A stretch of DNA of 64,000 nt. Source: Rothia similimucilaginosa (lineage in GTDB: Bacteria > Actinomycetota > Actinomycetes > Actinomycetales > Micrococcaceae). Where the stretch lies: positions 148,832-212,831 of the forward strand of contig NZ_JAOVAM010000004.1 in NCBI RefSeq assembly GCF_029850875.1, read 5' to 3'. This document shows positions 44,579 through 54,881 of this stretch, piece by piece. The position numbers and the translations under genes are program-made. Under the pieces are notes generated by a model that worked only from the letters and a program-made list of their open reading frames with translations, searched no databases and was not told the DNA's origin. The stretch's first letter is position 1. The number at the start of each line of letters is the position of its first letter.

Positions 44579-45610
44579 ATGAAGATCGGTCTGCTTACTT
44601 CCGGCGGCGACTGCCCCGGCCTGAACGCTGTCATCCGCGGCGCTGTCCTCAACGGCGTCAAGAAGTACGGCTACGAGTTCGTCGGCTTCCGTGATGGCTG
44701 GCGCGGAGTCGTTGAAGGCGACTACATGGACCTGCCCCGCCAGAAGGTCCGCGGTCTGGCGTCCCAGGGCGGCACCATCATCGGCACCTCCCGTACCAAC
44801 CCCTTCGACGGCCCCAACGGTGGCCCCGAAAATATCGAAATCATGATGGAACGCCACGGTATCGACGCCATCGTCGCCATCGGCGGTGAAGGCACCCTCG
44901 CAGGCGCAAAGCGTCTAGCAGACGCAGGCCTGCCCGTCATCGGTGTCCCCAAGACCATTGACAACGACCTGCGCGCAACCGACTACACCTTCGGCTTCGA
45001 CACCGCAGTGTCCATCGCAACCGAGGCGATGGACCGCATCCGCACCACCGGTGAATCGCACCACCGCTGCATGGTCGCCGAGGTCATGGGCCGCCACGTC
45101 GGCTGGATTGCACTGCACTCCGGCATGGCTGCAGGCGCACACGCAATCCTGATCCCCGAAGTCAAGGTCTCCATGGAGCAGGTTGCAAGCTGGGTCAAGG
45201 AAGTACACGACCGCGGCCGCTCTCCCCTGGTTGTTGTTGCTGAAGGCTTCATCCCCGAAGGCTTTGACGAGGTCATGGCAAACAAGGGTACTGAGAAGGA
45301 CGGTCGTCCCCGCCTCGGTGGTATCGGTGACTACATCACCCACGAAATCGAGAAGATGACCGGCATCGAAACCCGCAACACCATCCTGGGTCACATCCAG
45401 CGCGGTGGCGCCCCCACCGGCTATGACCGTGTGCTGGCAACCCGCCTGGGCATGGGCGCAGTAGACATGGTTACTCAGAAGCAGTGGGGCAAGATGGTCT
45501 CCGTTCAGGGTACCGAGGTCAAGTACGTACCCCTCGAAGAGGCACTGGACGGTCTGAAGTCCGTACCTCAGGAACGCTGGGACGAAGCATCCGTACTCTT
45601 CGGCCGCTAA
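44579..45610 (+). CDS. pfkA: 6-phosphofructokinase
   Basis: Phosphorylates fructose-6-phosphate in glycolysis. It has 343 residues. The phosphate-binding TSGGDCPGLNAVIRG opens the chain, the donor site is GGEGTLAGA (about 102-110) and the catalytic motif is KTIDNDL (about 125-131). The residue corresponding to enterobacterial Gly104 is Gly (ATP type), while the position of Gly124 is Lys (PPi type). This Gly/Lys pair occurs in actinobacterial enzymes that mostly use ATP, but donor choice should be tested. ATG 44579 follows AAGGAGCC. Confidence 0.94.
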   Translation: MKIGLLTSGGDCPGLNAVIRGAVLNGVKKYGYEFVGFRDGWRGVVEGDYMDLPRQKVRGLASQGGTIIGTSRTNPFDGPNGGPENIEIMMERHGIDAIVAIGGEGTLAGAKRLADAGLPVIGVPKTIDNDLRATDYTFGFDTAVSIATEAMDRIRTTGESHHRCMVAEVMGRHVGWIALHSGMAAGAHAILIPEVKVSMEQVASWVKEVHDRGRSPLVVVAEGFIPEGFDEVMANKGTEKDGRPRLGGIGDYITHEIEKMTGIETRNTILGHIQRGGAPTGYDRVLATRLGMGAVDMVTQKQWGKMVSVQGTEVKYVPLEEALDGLKSVPQERWDEASVLFGR

Positions 45611-45648
45611 ACTCCTCAACCTCAGCATATTAGCTGGGCGCACATACT

Positions 45649-45697
45649 AAAACCGCGGAGGCGGGCACTCACAACGAATGTCCGCCTCCGCGGTTTT
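45649..45697. terminator. Bidirectional terminator after pfkA and the YgfZ-like gene
   Basis: Sixteen-bp perfect stem (45649-45664 with 45682-45697) with A and T ends, between convergent genes. Confidence 0.92.
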
Positions 45698-45734
45698 ATG
45701 TAGGTCGTCAGATGCTATTGCCTAGCCAGATACT

Positions 45735-46970
45735 CTAGCGCTTCAAGAAATCTTGACCCGCCAAAGAACGACGCGCCACCTCACCGGACTCCGGCGAAAC
45801 CACCGTCGTCTGAGCTACCGCATACTCAGTCGCCGGCGCCGGCGAACCATCGGGCAGGAAGTCGCCGCCATCAACCGCACGCAAAGGCGCCTGTGGATCA
45901 ATACCGCGCTTGATCACAGCCAATGCAATCGGGCCCGCCTCATAATGCAACGCCACCGAGGTAATACGACCAACCGGGCGGGACTTACCCTCCACAAACA
46001 GCTCACTACCTACCGCCGGAAGGGTGTGCTCCGAACCGTCAATATCCAAGAACACCAGACGGCGCGGTGGACGACCCAGGTTATGCACGCGAGCCACCGT
46101 CTCCTGGCCCTTGTAGCAGCCCTTATCGAAATGCACCGCGGTACGGGTATAATCCAGCTCCTGCGGAATGGTCTTATCGTCAGCTTCAGTGCCGTAGCGC
46201 GGGCGCCACGCCTCAATACGCAGAGCCTCCGCAGCCCACAGACCGGCAAAGCGGGCATCCGAAGATTCAGCCAGGGCGGGCAGAACAGCGCGCGGCACAA
46301 TGCTCAAGAAACGCACATAGTCCGCACCCGGGTGATGATCGCCCGCCTCATCGTAACGGTAGCTGCCCGGTGCCGGAGTGTGCCAAGGGTCTTCCCACAC
46401 CAGCGGCTTACCCTCAGCAAGCGCCGGATGCACCGAACCGTCCTGCAGGATCGGGTTGCGGGCGCTCTCCAGCACCGCATACTCATCACTGAGGTTCTGC
46501 ACCTCAACGCGCATCATGAACTTCATGCGGTTCAGGTAATCGGTCAGCAGCTGCGCCTGGTCGCCCTCCACAATTAGCCAGAGTGCCTCGCCGTCTTCAA
46601 TTGCGGCGGGTGCATACTCCACGCGGCCCTGAGAGGAAAGCAGCAGGAACTCACGACTCTCCCCGGCGGTCATGCCGGTCAGAATCTGCGAGGCAATGGA
46701 GGTCAGCCAGGTCTGGCGATCCGGCCCCTCAACACGCACCACGCCCAGGCAGGAGCGATCCACCAACACTAGCGGCTCCTGATCCTGTGCGGAGCGGTCA
46801 AAGCTGAGGGCGCGCTGCTCCAGCATCAGATTGCCGTAGTGTACGGCAACGCCAGTATCCAGTCCGGAGGCAGCAAAAGCGCCATGCAGGCTCAACAAGG
46901 GGCTCACCGGGCGGGCAGTCTCAGGTTGGGATACCTCAGCCTGAGACGCTTCAAACAAAGATTCAGTCAC
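45735..46970 (-). CDS. YgfZ/GcvT-like folate-binding protein
   Basis: YgfZ family protein (IBA57-like), which by family knowledge uses tetrahydrofolate to help assemble or repair certain iron-sulfur enzymes. It has 411 residues from GTG 46970, which follows AAAGGTG at 8 nt; a GTG at 46988 would add six codons. The family signature is present as DKGCYKGQETVARVHNLGRP, with the conserved Cys. The N-terminal part has the GcvT-like fold (LVDRSCLGVVRVEGPDRQTWL, LLLSSQGRVEYAPAAI). It follows the nitrobindin-like gene on the same strand with an 82-bp gap. Confidence 0.88.
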   Translation of the reverse strand: MTESLFEASQAEVSQPETARPVSPLLSLHGAFAASGLDTGVAVHYGNLMLEQRALSFDRSAQDQEPLVLVDRSCLGVVRVEGPDRQTWLTSIASQILTGMTAGESREFLLLSSQGRVEYAPAAIEDGEALWLIVEGDQAQLLTDYLNRMKFMMRVEVQNLSDEYAVLESARNPILQDGSVHPALAEGKPLVWEDPWHTPAPGSYRYDEAGDHHPGADYVRFLSIVPRAVLPALAESSDARFAGLWAAEALRIEAWRPRYGTEADDKTIPQELDYTRTAVHFDKGCYKGQETVARVHNLGRPPRRLVFLDIDGSEHTLPAVGSELFVEGKSRPVGRITSVALHYEAGPIALAVIKRGIDPQAPLRAVDGGDFLPDGSPAPATEYAVAQTTVVSPESGEVARRSLAGQDFLKR

Positions 46971-47032
46971 GGATGGTGCACCTTTCACGCAAAGAGTCTA
47001 CCCCGCCACGTAGCGGGGCAGACAGAAGTTAA

Positions 47033-47072
47033 CTACTCAGCACCGGGCTCGCCTACTCAGCACCGGGCTCGC
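47033..47072 (-). repeat. Perfect 20-bp tandem duplication at a gene end
   Basis: 47033-47052 and 47053-47072 are identical copies of 20 bp. The right copy holds the last six codons and stop of the nitrobindin-like gene; the left copy repeats them after the stop. Confidence 0.95.
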
Positions 47073-47733
47073 CGGTAGGCTCGCCACCGCCCAAAGGCCC
47101 GAACATCGATGTGCCCAAGGAAGCACCGGTCATCGAGGAGGTCTTACGTAGCTCGGCGGAGGCGTGCTTGTGCAGCTTGCCCTCGGTATCTGCGATTTCC
47201 CAGTCCCACATGAGGTTACCGTTGACCAGGCCCCATAGTCGCACGGAGCCTGCGTACTCATGGGAAATCTCATCGCGCAACAGGTTACCGGTCTGCATAC
47301 GAATCACAGGGCCCTTGACCATGCCCACGTAGTTTTCGCTAATGCCGCCGGGGTGCGCAATGGTCGCCAGCAGGGAGAAGCCGTCGTCGGCGTTGCGGAG
47401 AGTCTCTACGCTTGCCGCGTCAGCGAAGGCGGGAACAATGTCCTTGGGGACGATACCGAAGCCGCCGTCAGCATCGGTGAGGGGGCGGTCAATCTGCCAG
47501 AAGCCAGTCTCAACGGTGATGGGGCGCAGCTTCTGGCCCTCATCGTCGAGCAGGAAAGACTCGGCGCGGTATTCGATAAAAGGCAGGCCTTCCTGCTCAA
47601 AAGTAATGATCTGGCCGAAGGGGGTGTTTTCCTGACCTTCGTACCACATGGTTCCGGTACCTTCCCAGGTACCCAGCAGCCAGGAAAGGGGAACAAGTTC
47701 GGGGGTTAGATTCGTCGGAATTTCAATAGCCAT
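47053..47733 (-). CDS. Nitrobindin-like haem-binding protein
   Basis: Beta-barrel protein of the nitrobindin/THAP4 C-terminal family, cytoplasmic, 226 residues from ATG 47733 (MAIEIPTNLTPELVPLSWLL). It has the family opening LLGTWEGTGTMWYEG, then FEQEGLPFIEYRAESFLLDD, ETGFWQIDRPL and a late HKHASAELRK. Members bind haem through a histidine and react with nitric oxide or peroxynitrite; a role in handling NO from nitrite is tempting in a nitrate respirer but is only inference. ATG 47742 is an alternative start. The last 25 residues are a Gly/Pro-rich tail ending in the duplicated segment. Confidence 0.82.
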   Translation of the reverse strand: MAIEIPTNLTPELVPLSWLLGTWEGTGTMWYEGQENTPFGQIITFEQEGLPFIEYRAESFLLDDEGQKLRPITVETGFWQIDRPLTDADGGFGIVPKDIVPAFADAASVETLRNADDGFSLLATIAHPGGISENYVGMVKGPVIRMQTGNLLRDEISHEYAGSVRLWGLVNGNLMWDWEIADTEGKLHKHASAELRKTSSMTGASLGTSMFGPLGGGEPTGEPGAE

Positions 47734-47848
47734 ACCCACCATTTTAGTGCCTGGATCATGACAAGCGCCCATTATGTCCACCTGTTCGCCCAAGGCACCG
47801 GGCGGGTTACGGGGCTTTATGATCCGCGCTATTAAGCAAACCCGGCAA

Positions 47849-47888
47849 AAATAAAACCCCCAACCGGAAGGGACCGGTGGGGGTTTAC
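47849..47888 (-). terminator. Intrinsic terminator after the 39-residue gene
   Basis: Stem of about 13 bp with one mismatch (AAACCCCC and ACCGG arms), followed on the minus strand by TTTTATTTTT. It supports real transcription of the small gene. Confidence 0.85.
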
Positions 47889-47972
47889 GCCGTCATTGGC
47901 GAGGCGGTACGAACCATATGGGGACACCACCTAAGCCCTGTGTGGGCGATACTTCTGCTCTGTGCAGGAAGA

Positions 47973-48092
47973 CTACTTCTGACCGCTGAAGAGGCCACGC
48001 AGTACTGCGAATGCACCGATACCGATGCACACGGAGATAATAGCCATCAGCGACATGAAGAGAGCTTCGAGAGCCATAAGATTGTTATCCAT
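47973..48092 (-). CDS. Small membrane protein of 39 residues, unknown function
   Basis: I do not recognise this family. The frame reads MDNNLMALEALFMSLMAIIS then VCIGIGAFAVLRGLFSGQK and stops. It has a short acidic start, one hydrophobic helix of about 24 residues (6-30) and a basic end, so it is probably a single-pass membrane peptide with the C-terminus inside. AGG lies 8 nt before ATG 48092, and a clear terminator follows 85 bp after the stop. It lies alone between the nitrobindin-like gene and glnR, which is divergent. Hydrophobic codon choice and signals at both ends argue for a real gene. Confidence 0.6.
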   Translation of the reverse strand: MDNNLMALEALFMSLMAIISVCIGIGAFAVLRGLFSGQK

Positions 48093-48306
48093 GCCTTAAA
48101 CCTACCATAGACTCCCCCTGAAAAGGGGCGCGGAATCAGTGCTAAAGACATACTGGACAGAGCTCTCGGCAACAACCTGCTCAGACGAATAAGTAACCAG
48201 TCCGGCATACGATACCTACTCCTGCTCTTTGCCGCTTCCACAGCTGCAGCATAGGCGGGCGAGTACACTAGAAAGAGCCTAATATTTTACCGGGGAAGGA
48301 GAGGGT

Positions 48307-48984
48307 GTGTACCGTATTGCGCTTCTGAGTGATACCGCCGCACAGGATATGATCCCCTCGCTGAGTCTACTTAGCCACAAGGTACACGTTTTCTCCCTCG
48401 ACACCGCCCATACAGCCCTTGAAACCGAAACATTCGACCTGTTCATGGTCGATGCCCGCACCGCCCTCGTCAAAGCACACCGCTGCGCCCAGCTACTGCG
48501 CATCGCAGGTGTACAACTGCCGCTCATCGCACTCCTAAATGAAGGTGGCATGGCTGCTGTTGCCGCCTCCTGGCAGGTGGACGATATTGTCTCTGACCAG
48601 GCCTCCCCTTCCGAAATGGATGCGCGTCTACGTCTTGCCGTTAAAAGGGAAGCAACCACCGAAGAAGAAAACCAGCAGGAACGAGTGGTACGCGCAGGCA
48701 ACCTCGTGATTGACACCCAGGCGTACTCCGCGCATCTTTCTGGTACAGCACTGAACCTGACCTTCAAAGAGTTTGAACTGCTCAAATTCATGGCGCTACA
48801 CCCCGGACGGGTCTTCTCCCGTGCCCAGCTACTCTCCGAAGTGTGGGGTTATGACTCCTACTACGGCGGCACCCGCACCGTGGATGTACATGTACGTCGT
48901 CTGCGTTCCAAGCTAGGAACCGAGTACGAGCAGATGATCTCGACCGTCCGTAATGTTGGGTATTCCTTCAATATCACCCGCTAA
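48307..48984 (+). CDS. glnR: GlnR-type global nitrogen response regulator
   Basis: OmpR/PhoB-family regulator of actinobacterial nitrogen metabolism, 225 residues. The receiver domain (1-115) has the atypical GlnR features: Asp near residue 49 (LFMVDARTAL) and ALLNEGGMAAVAASWQVDDI. The winged helix (about 125-225) is highly conserved: LTFKEFELLKFMALHPGRVF, SEVWGYDSYYGGTRTVDVHV and a TVRNVGYSF end. The GTG start follows GGAAGGAGAGG. As in other actinobacteria it stands without a histidine kinase. In Streptomyces and mycobacteria GlnR controls nitrogen assimilation and nitrate/nitrite genes, so it may act on the nar block here; no GlnR box was verified. Confidence 0.88.
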   Translation: MYRIALLSDTAAQDMIPSLSLLSHKVHVFSLDTAHTALETETFDLFMVDARTALVKAHRCAQLLRIAGVQLPLIALLNEGGMAAVAASWQVDDIVSDQASPSEMDARLRLAVKREATTEEENQQERVVRAGNLVIDTQAYSAHLSGTALNLTFKEFELLKFMALHPGRVFSRAQLLSEVWGYDSYYGGTRTVDVHVRRLRSKLGTEYEQMISTVRNVGYSFNITR

Positions 48985-49164
48985 ATTTCGCGGCACCAAC
49001 CACTCATTTGGTGTACCCACTCTGCCAGTTGCCCCGGTGCTGCACCGAGTACCAGAATGCGTAAATGTTCCGGTTCTTGTCATATTCGCCCAGGACGGAG
49101 AACAAACTCTCCAAAGAGCAACTATCCCCGGTAGAGTTGAACCAGAAGGCTACGAAAGAAGGCG

Positions 49165-50229
49165 ATGATGGTACACAACCAGACACCCGATTCCTCCACC
49201 CTGCCCGATGCAAGCACCCCGGTATACGCAGAACCGCAGCTCACCGAAGAGCTACTAGAACGCTTCGATTCCTTCGCGCAGAAGGTTGCCCGCCATGACG
49301 GCGTCTCGGCGTTCTCTGAGCAGACCCGCATTGAGCTGAGTAAGGCACTCCACGAAAGCACCCTGACCCCTCCGCGTTTCTTTATCGCAGAGGACGAGGG
49401 CACCCTCGCAGCCGTCTTTGTGGCGCTTACCCCCACCAATGACGAAGATACCGGCGTGATTGAGGCAGCTGTCGCCCCCGAATATCGCGGACGAGGCGCC
49501 GGCAGTGCATTCTTCGACCATGCTGTCCGCCAGCTGGGCAATGACGCGACGCGACACCGTCTCTGGGTGCACGGTACCGCCACCGACACCGGCATTGAAA
49601 GCCCCGCCCACACCTTTGCGACCCTGCACGGCTTCAAGCCGGTGCGTGTGCTATACAAGATGGTTCTGCCTCTGGACGCTCAAACTCGTGAAGACCTTGT
49701 GGAACGCTCCGACGCGCGAACCCTGCCCGAAAACCTACGCATGCGCACCTTCACCAGTGTGGACGAGTTTCCCTGGCTACGCGTGAACGCTGCAGCGTTT
49801 GCGCACCACCCCGAGCAGGGCAAGCTCACCCTTGCTGATTTGCGCGAGCGCACCGGCTCCTCCTGGTTTCGTCCCGAGGGTTTCTTCATCGCCTCCGAGG
49901 TGGATGATGACTCCGCCATTGCGGCATTCACCTGGACTAAGATTCCGACCGGTCAGGAGCAGGGCAAGCTGTCCCCCTCCGGCGAGATTTACGTGGTGGG
50001 CGTGAACCCGCAAGCTCAGGGATGCGGTTTGGGCCGCACCCTCACTCTGCGTGCGCTGGCGTACCTGGCGTGCGCTGAGGATGAGAATGGCGAGCCGCTG
50101 CGCGCGATTGACCTGTACGTGGACGCCGATAATGACACCGCCTATGCCCTCTACACTTCCTTGGGCTTTGGTGTGGCGACGGTTGATCGCATGTACGCTC
50201 CCGAGCAGCAGGATGAGCCTGCCGCATAG
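49165..50229 (+). CDS. mshD: Mycothiol synthase
   Basis: Last step of mycothiol synthesis: acetylates Cys-GlcN-Ins with acetyl-CoA. It has 354 residues with two GNAT domains. The first has [20 protein letters not shown] at about 90-110; the second, the active one, has [20 protein letters not shown] at about 275-295 and [20 protein letters not shown] near the end. ATG 49165 or 49168 follows GAAGGCG. Mycothiol is made only by actinobacteria, which supports the placement of the window. Confidence 0.93.
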   Translation: MMVHNQTPDSSTLPDASTPVYAEPQLTEELLERFDSFAQKVARHDGVSAFSEQTRIELSKALHESTLTPPRFFIAEDEGTLAAVFVALTPTNDEDTGVIEAAVAPEYRGRGAGSAFFDHAVRQLGNDATRHRLWVHGTATDTGIESPAHTFATLHGFKPVRVLYKMVLPLDAQTREDLVERSDARTLPENLRMRTFTSVDEFPWLRVNAAAFAHHPEQGKLTLADLRERTGSSWFRPEGFFIASEVDDDSAIAAFTWTKIPTGQEQGKLSPSGEIYVVGVNPQAQGCGLGRTLTLRALAYLACAEDENGEPLRAIDLYVDADNDTAYALYTSLGFGVATVDRMYAPEQQDEPAA

Positions 50230-50294
50230 TTTCTGTACGCAGTCTTTGGCGTGCTTCTTTACGACTTATCCCCGATCAGAAAGGCAAGTACAGT

Positions 50295-52568
50295 ATGGTA
50301 CCCGCCCCCAATGGCCTGAATAAGGCGCCTAAGCCCAAGCCGTCTGAGCCTGCGCCCATGACCGGTGTCATTCACATTGGCCACGATATTTCAAAGATTG
50401 AGCGCGCCGAATCTCGCGGTGACCGCATTGAGAAGGGTGAGAAGCGCTCCTATTTCAGCTTAGAAGAGGAGTTTGGCCCGGAGCGTTTCTTCGACCGTGA
50501 GAGCAGCTGGCTAGATTTCAATACCCGCGTGTTGGAGTTGGCGGAGGACCCAAACCTGTTTCTGCTGGAGCGTCTGAACTTCCTGTCGATTGTGGCGTCT
50601 AACCTGGACGAGTTCTTCATGGTGCGCGTGGCCGGTTTGAAGCGCCGTATCGCCACTGGCTTGGCGGTGCCTTCGGCAGCCGGGCTGAGCCCCGAGGAGC
50701 AGATGGAAGAGATTGCTGAACGCGCTCACCAGCTGCAGGCTCGTCACGCTGATGTATTCCATAATCAGGTTCTACCTGCTCTGGAGGAGCAGAACATCCG
50801 TATCGTGGGTTGGAACGATCTGGATACGGACGCTAAGCAGCGTCTACGCCAGGAGTTTATGCAGGATATCTTCCCGATTCTGACCCCGCTGGCGGTTGAC
50901 CCGGCACACCCCTTCCCGTACATTTCGGGTCTGTCGCTGAACCTTGCGGTGCTGGTGCGTAACCCCCAGACCGGCAAGGAGCTGTTCGCTCGCGTGAAGG
51001 TGCCCGATCAGCTGGACCGTATGGTCTCTGTGGATGGTTCGCGCGCCGCCAACACTGCGGGCCGCGAAAGCCGCTACATTGCGCTCGAAGACATCATTGC
51101 TGAGCACTTGGATACCCTCTTCCCTGGCATGGAGGTTGTGGAGCACCACGTCTTCCGCGTGACCCGTAATGAGGATCTTGAGGTAGAAGAGGACGACGCC
51201 GAGAACCTGCTGAAGGCTCTGGAGAAGGAGCTTCTGCGCCGTCGTTTCGGCCCGCCGGTCCGCCTGGAGGTTGAGGACACCATCAACCCGACCATCCTGG
51301 ATCTGCTGATTTCTGAGCTGAACATCCACGAGTCCGAGGTGTACCGTCTGCCGGCTCCGTTGGATTTGCGGGGCATGAGTGCGATTGTTCGTGCGAACCG
51401 TCCGGCTCTGCACTATCCCAAGCACATTGCGCACACGTCCCGCTGGCTCAACGCCACCGAGACTGCGAAGGCTGCGGACGTTTTCGCTGCCGCCCGCGAT
51501 CACGACGTGCTGCTGCACCACCCGTACGATTCCTTCGCAACCAGTGTGCAGGCGTTCTTGGCGCAGGCTGCCGCCGACCCGCGTGTTCAGGCGATTAAGC
51601 AGACCCTGTACCGCACCAGTGGCGATTCCCCCATCGTGGATGCGCTGATTGAGGCAGCCGAGGCTGGCAAGCAGGTTGTGGCGCTGGTGGAGATTAAAGC
51701 TCGCTTTGATGAGGAAGCGAACATCTCCTGGGCTCGTAAGCTGGAACGCGCTGGCGTGCACGTGGTGTACGGCATCGTGGGTTTGAAGACTCACTGCAAG
51801 CTGTCGCTGGTGGTGCGCCGCGAGGGTAACCACCTGCGTCGTTACGCGCATATTGGTACCGGTAACTACCACCCATCGACCGCTCGTTTCTACGAGGACT
51901 TGGGGCTCATTACATGCAATGAGCAGATCTGTGAGGATGTTTCCCGCCTGTTCAACCAGCTGTCCGGTTACGCGCCGAAGACCAACTACCAGTCGCTACT
52001 GGTGGCGCCGCGTACTCTGCGTAGCGGCCTGATTGAGTGCATCGATCAGGAGATTGAGAACCACAAGGCGGGTCGTCCAGCGAAGATTCAAATTAAGTGC
52101 AACTCCATGGTGGATGAGGCCGTCATCGATTCGCTGTACCGTGCTTCGCAGGCCGATGTGCCGGTGGATGTGGTGGTTCGCGGTATTTGCGCGCTGCGCC
52201 CGGGCGTTAAGGGTCTGAGCGAGAATATTCGCGTCCGTTCGGTGCTGGGCCGCTTCTTGGAGCACTCACGCGTATTTGCGTTTGAAAACGGTGGCGACCC
52301 GATTGTCTATATTGGCTCTGCCGATATGATGCACCGCAACCTGGACCGCCGTATTGAGGCTCTGGTACCGGTGAAGGATCCGCGCCACGTGAAGTACCTA
52401 CGTGACATGTTCACCATCTACATGAGTGATTCTTCGCGTACTTGGCACCTGGATTCTGAGGGTAACTGGACCCGCCACGATACCGATGACCAGGGCAACC
52501 CGCTGCAGGATGTGCAATCCTACTACCTGAGCTCGCGTTCTCGTAAGAACGTGGTGGATAAGGTCTAA
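50295..52568 (+). CDS. ppk: Polyphosphate kinase 1
   Basis: Reversibly transfers phosphate from ATP to polyphosphate. It has 757 residues in the PPK1 domain order: an N-terminal helical domain ([20 protein letters not shown]), a head domain, and two phospholipase-D-like catalytic domains. The phosphorylated histidine is in the first, near residue 519 ([17 protein letters not shown]), and [16 protein letters not shown] and [17 protein letters not shown] are in the second. The first 35 residues are a Pro/Lys-rich extension. It lies 65 bp after mshD and is followed by a MutT1-like gene, an arrangement also seen in mycobacteria. Confidence 0.96.
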   Translation: MVPAPNGLNKAPKPKPSEPAPMTGVIHIGHDISKIERAESRGDRIEKGEKRSYFSLEEEFGPERFFDRESSWLDFNTRVLELAEDPNLFLLERLNFLSIVASNLDEFFMVRVAGLKRRIATGLAVPSAAGLSPEEQMEEIAERAHQLQARHADVFHNQVLPALEEQNIRIVGWNDLDTDAKQRLRQEFMQDIFPILTPLAVDPAHPFPYISGLSLNLAVLVRNPQTGKELFARVKVPDQLDRMVSVDGSRAANTAGRESRYIALEDIIAEHLDTLFPGMEVVEHHVFRVTRNEDLEVEEDDAENLLKALEKELLRRRFGPPVRLEVEDTINPTILDLLISELNIHESEVYRLPAPLDLRGMSAIVRANRPALHYPKHIAHTSRWLNATETAKAADVFAAARDHDVLLHHPYDSFATSVQAFLAQAAADPRVQAIKQTLYRTSGDSPIVDALIEAAEAGKQVVALVEIKARFDEEANISWARKLERAGVHVVYGIVGLKTHCKLSLVVRREGNHLRRYAHIGTGNYHPSTARFYEDLGLITCNEQICEDVSRLFNQLSGYAPKTNYQSLLVAPRTLRSGLIECIDQEIENHKAGRPAKIQIKCNSMVDEAVIDSLYRASQADVPVDVVVRGICALRPGVKGLSENIRVRSVLGRFLEHSRVFAFENGGDPIVYIGSADMMHRNLDRRIEALVPVKDPRHVKYLRDMFTIYMSDSSRTWHLDSEGNWTRHDTDDQGNPLQDVQSYYLSSRSRKNVVDKV

Positions 52569-52606
52569 GGATTTGCCGCTGGACTGCCAGTAATTTCTGG
52601 TGGTGA

Positions 52607-52655
52607 GCCCCGTCTATTCTCACACTTGATAGCGTGGAGCAGGCGGGGTTTGCCG
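52607..52655 (+). terminator. Possible terminator after ppk
   Basis: Eight-bp stem (CCCCGTCT with AGGCGGGG, one T-G pair), loop of about 25 nt, then a short TTTG, 40 bp past the ppk stop. Confidence 0.5.
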
Positions 52656-52818
52656 TGTGCCGTGCAAAATCTTGGGGTGGACTAGTGCACTTAGCGCAAA
52701 AGTAAACAACAGGTTACGTTGAGATTACAACTTGACGCTTCTCTCCCCTACAATTAGACGTGGAGCATGGTGCCCGCTGGCATTGTGCGCAGCCTAGCGA
52801 AGAGGATCAGAGAGAGAT

Positions 52819-53826
52819 ATGGCACCGCTGGATTCCCCCTCCATCTACTACTCCGCACGACGTTTTGATGCGGTCAACAGCATTGACCGCACCCCCGCGA
52901 ACACTGCGGATATTGTTGCTTCTGGCGCTCTGATTTGGCGCATGCGCAATGGTGCGCTTGAGGTTCTAATTATTCACCGTCCCCGCTACGATGACTGGTC
53001 CTGGCCTAAGGGCAAGCAGGATCCGGGCGAGTCCCTGGCAGAGACCGCTATTCGCGAGATTCGCGAAGAGGTCGGCCTGCAGGTTATTCTGGGCGTGCCC
53101 CTGGCGGTGACCGCTTATCCGGTGGGTGGCCGTCCGAAGGATGTTTTCTATTGGGCTGCTGAACTGCCCGATGGTGCCCGTGCCCTGGCTGATGAGGGTG
53201 AAGTGGATGAGTTGCGCTGGGTAACCACCGACGTGGCTCGCGCTCTGCTGACCAACCAGGATGATCTGGCACCTCTGGAGTCTCTGGAAGCCCTGGCTGA
53301 GGCGGATGCGCTGCGTACCCACCCGATTCTGATTGCCCGCCATGCGAAGGCCAAGCCGCGTTCGAACTGGGCTGCTGCTGAGGATGACCGTCCGCTCGCG
53401 GCGACCGGCAAGCGTCAGGCGCTGGCTTCTAGCCGTCTCTTTGCGGCGTGGGCTCCGAGCCGTATTATTTCTTCTCCGTGGTTGCGCTGCGTGCAGACCG
53501 TGACCCCGTACTCGGTGGATTACGGTGTTTCGGTGAAGGAGAAGAAGTCCCTGTCAGAGGCTGGCGCTCAGCGTCACCCGGCGCGCGTTGCCCGTACCGT
53601 GGCGTCGCTATTCGATAAGGATTCTTCCTCGCTACTGTGCACTCACCGCCCGGTACTACCCCAGGTGATGGATGTGCTGCGTGAGTACCTGTTTGAGGGT
53701 TCCGCGGAGGTTCTTCCGACCGAGGACCCGTACCTGGAACCCGGCGATACCCTGGTACTGCAGGTGACTGAGGGCGATGCCCCGCGTATTGTCTCGGTGG
53801 AGCGAGTACGCGCGGCTCTGGACTAG
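52819..53826 (+). CDS. MutT1-like Nudix hydrolase with histidine phosphatase domain
   Basis: Two-domain protein of 335 residues. The N-terminal Nudix domain has the full 23-residue box (G65 to L87, GKQDPGES ... REIREEVGL). The C-terminal part resembles histidine phosphatases (LIARHAKAKPRSNW near 170, SSPWLRCVQT, LLCTHRPVLPQVM). The mycobacterial homologue with this layout, MutT1, hydrolyses 8-oxo-GTP/8-oxo-dGTP and diadenosine polyphosphates. The same activity is likely but inferred. ATG 52819 follows a GAGAGAGA site, and a TACAAT -10 sequence lies at 52749-52754. Confidence 0.87.
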   Translation: MAPLDSPSIYYSARRFDAVNSIDRTPANTADIVASGALIWRMRNGALEVLIIHRPRYDDWSWPKGKQDPGESLAETAIREIREEVGLQVILGVPLAVTAYPVGGRPKDVFYWAAELPDGARALADEGEVDELRWVTTDVARALLTNQDDLAPLESLEALAEADALRTHPILIARHAKAKPRSNWAAAEDDRPLAATGKRQALASSRLFAAWAPSRIISSPWLRCVQTVTPYSVDYGVSVKEKKSLSEAGAQRHPARVARTVASLFDKDSSSLLCTHRPVLPQVMDVLREYLFEGSAEVLPTEDPYLEPGDTLVLQVTEGDAPRIVSVERVRAALD

Positions 53827-53856
53827 CATCCATATACTTTTATCTTCTAACGGCGA

Positions 53857-53887
53857 GCGCGCTGGACTTTATGCTCAGCGCGTTTGC
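53857..53887 (+). terminator. Terminator after the MutT1-like gene
   Basis: Seven-bp perfect stem (CGCGCTG, 53858-53864, with 53876-53882), then TTTGCTCT. It lies 31 bp past the stop. Confidence 0.6.
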
Positions 53888-53977
53888 TCTACCTGCGCCC
53901 ATTCGAGGGTTTTACAATAGAGGGGCGGCTGATTGTGCCGCTTCTGACGCTTACTAACAGGATTCAAGGTTTTTCTT

Positions 53978-54859
<882 letters not shown>

Positions 54860-54881
54860 CTACAGATTGTAAGGAGGCATG

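Noticed and set aside
48047..48268. Minus-strand frame of 73 codons upstream of glnR
   Set aside because: It overlaps the better-supported 39-residue gene in another frame and lacks a ribosome-binding site.
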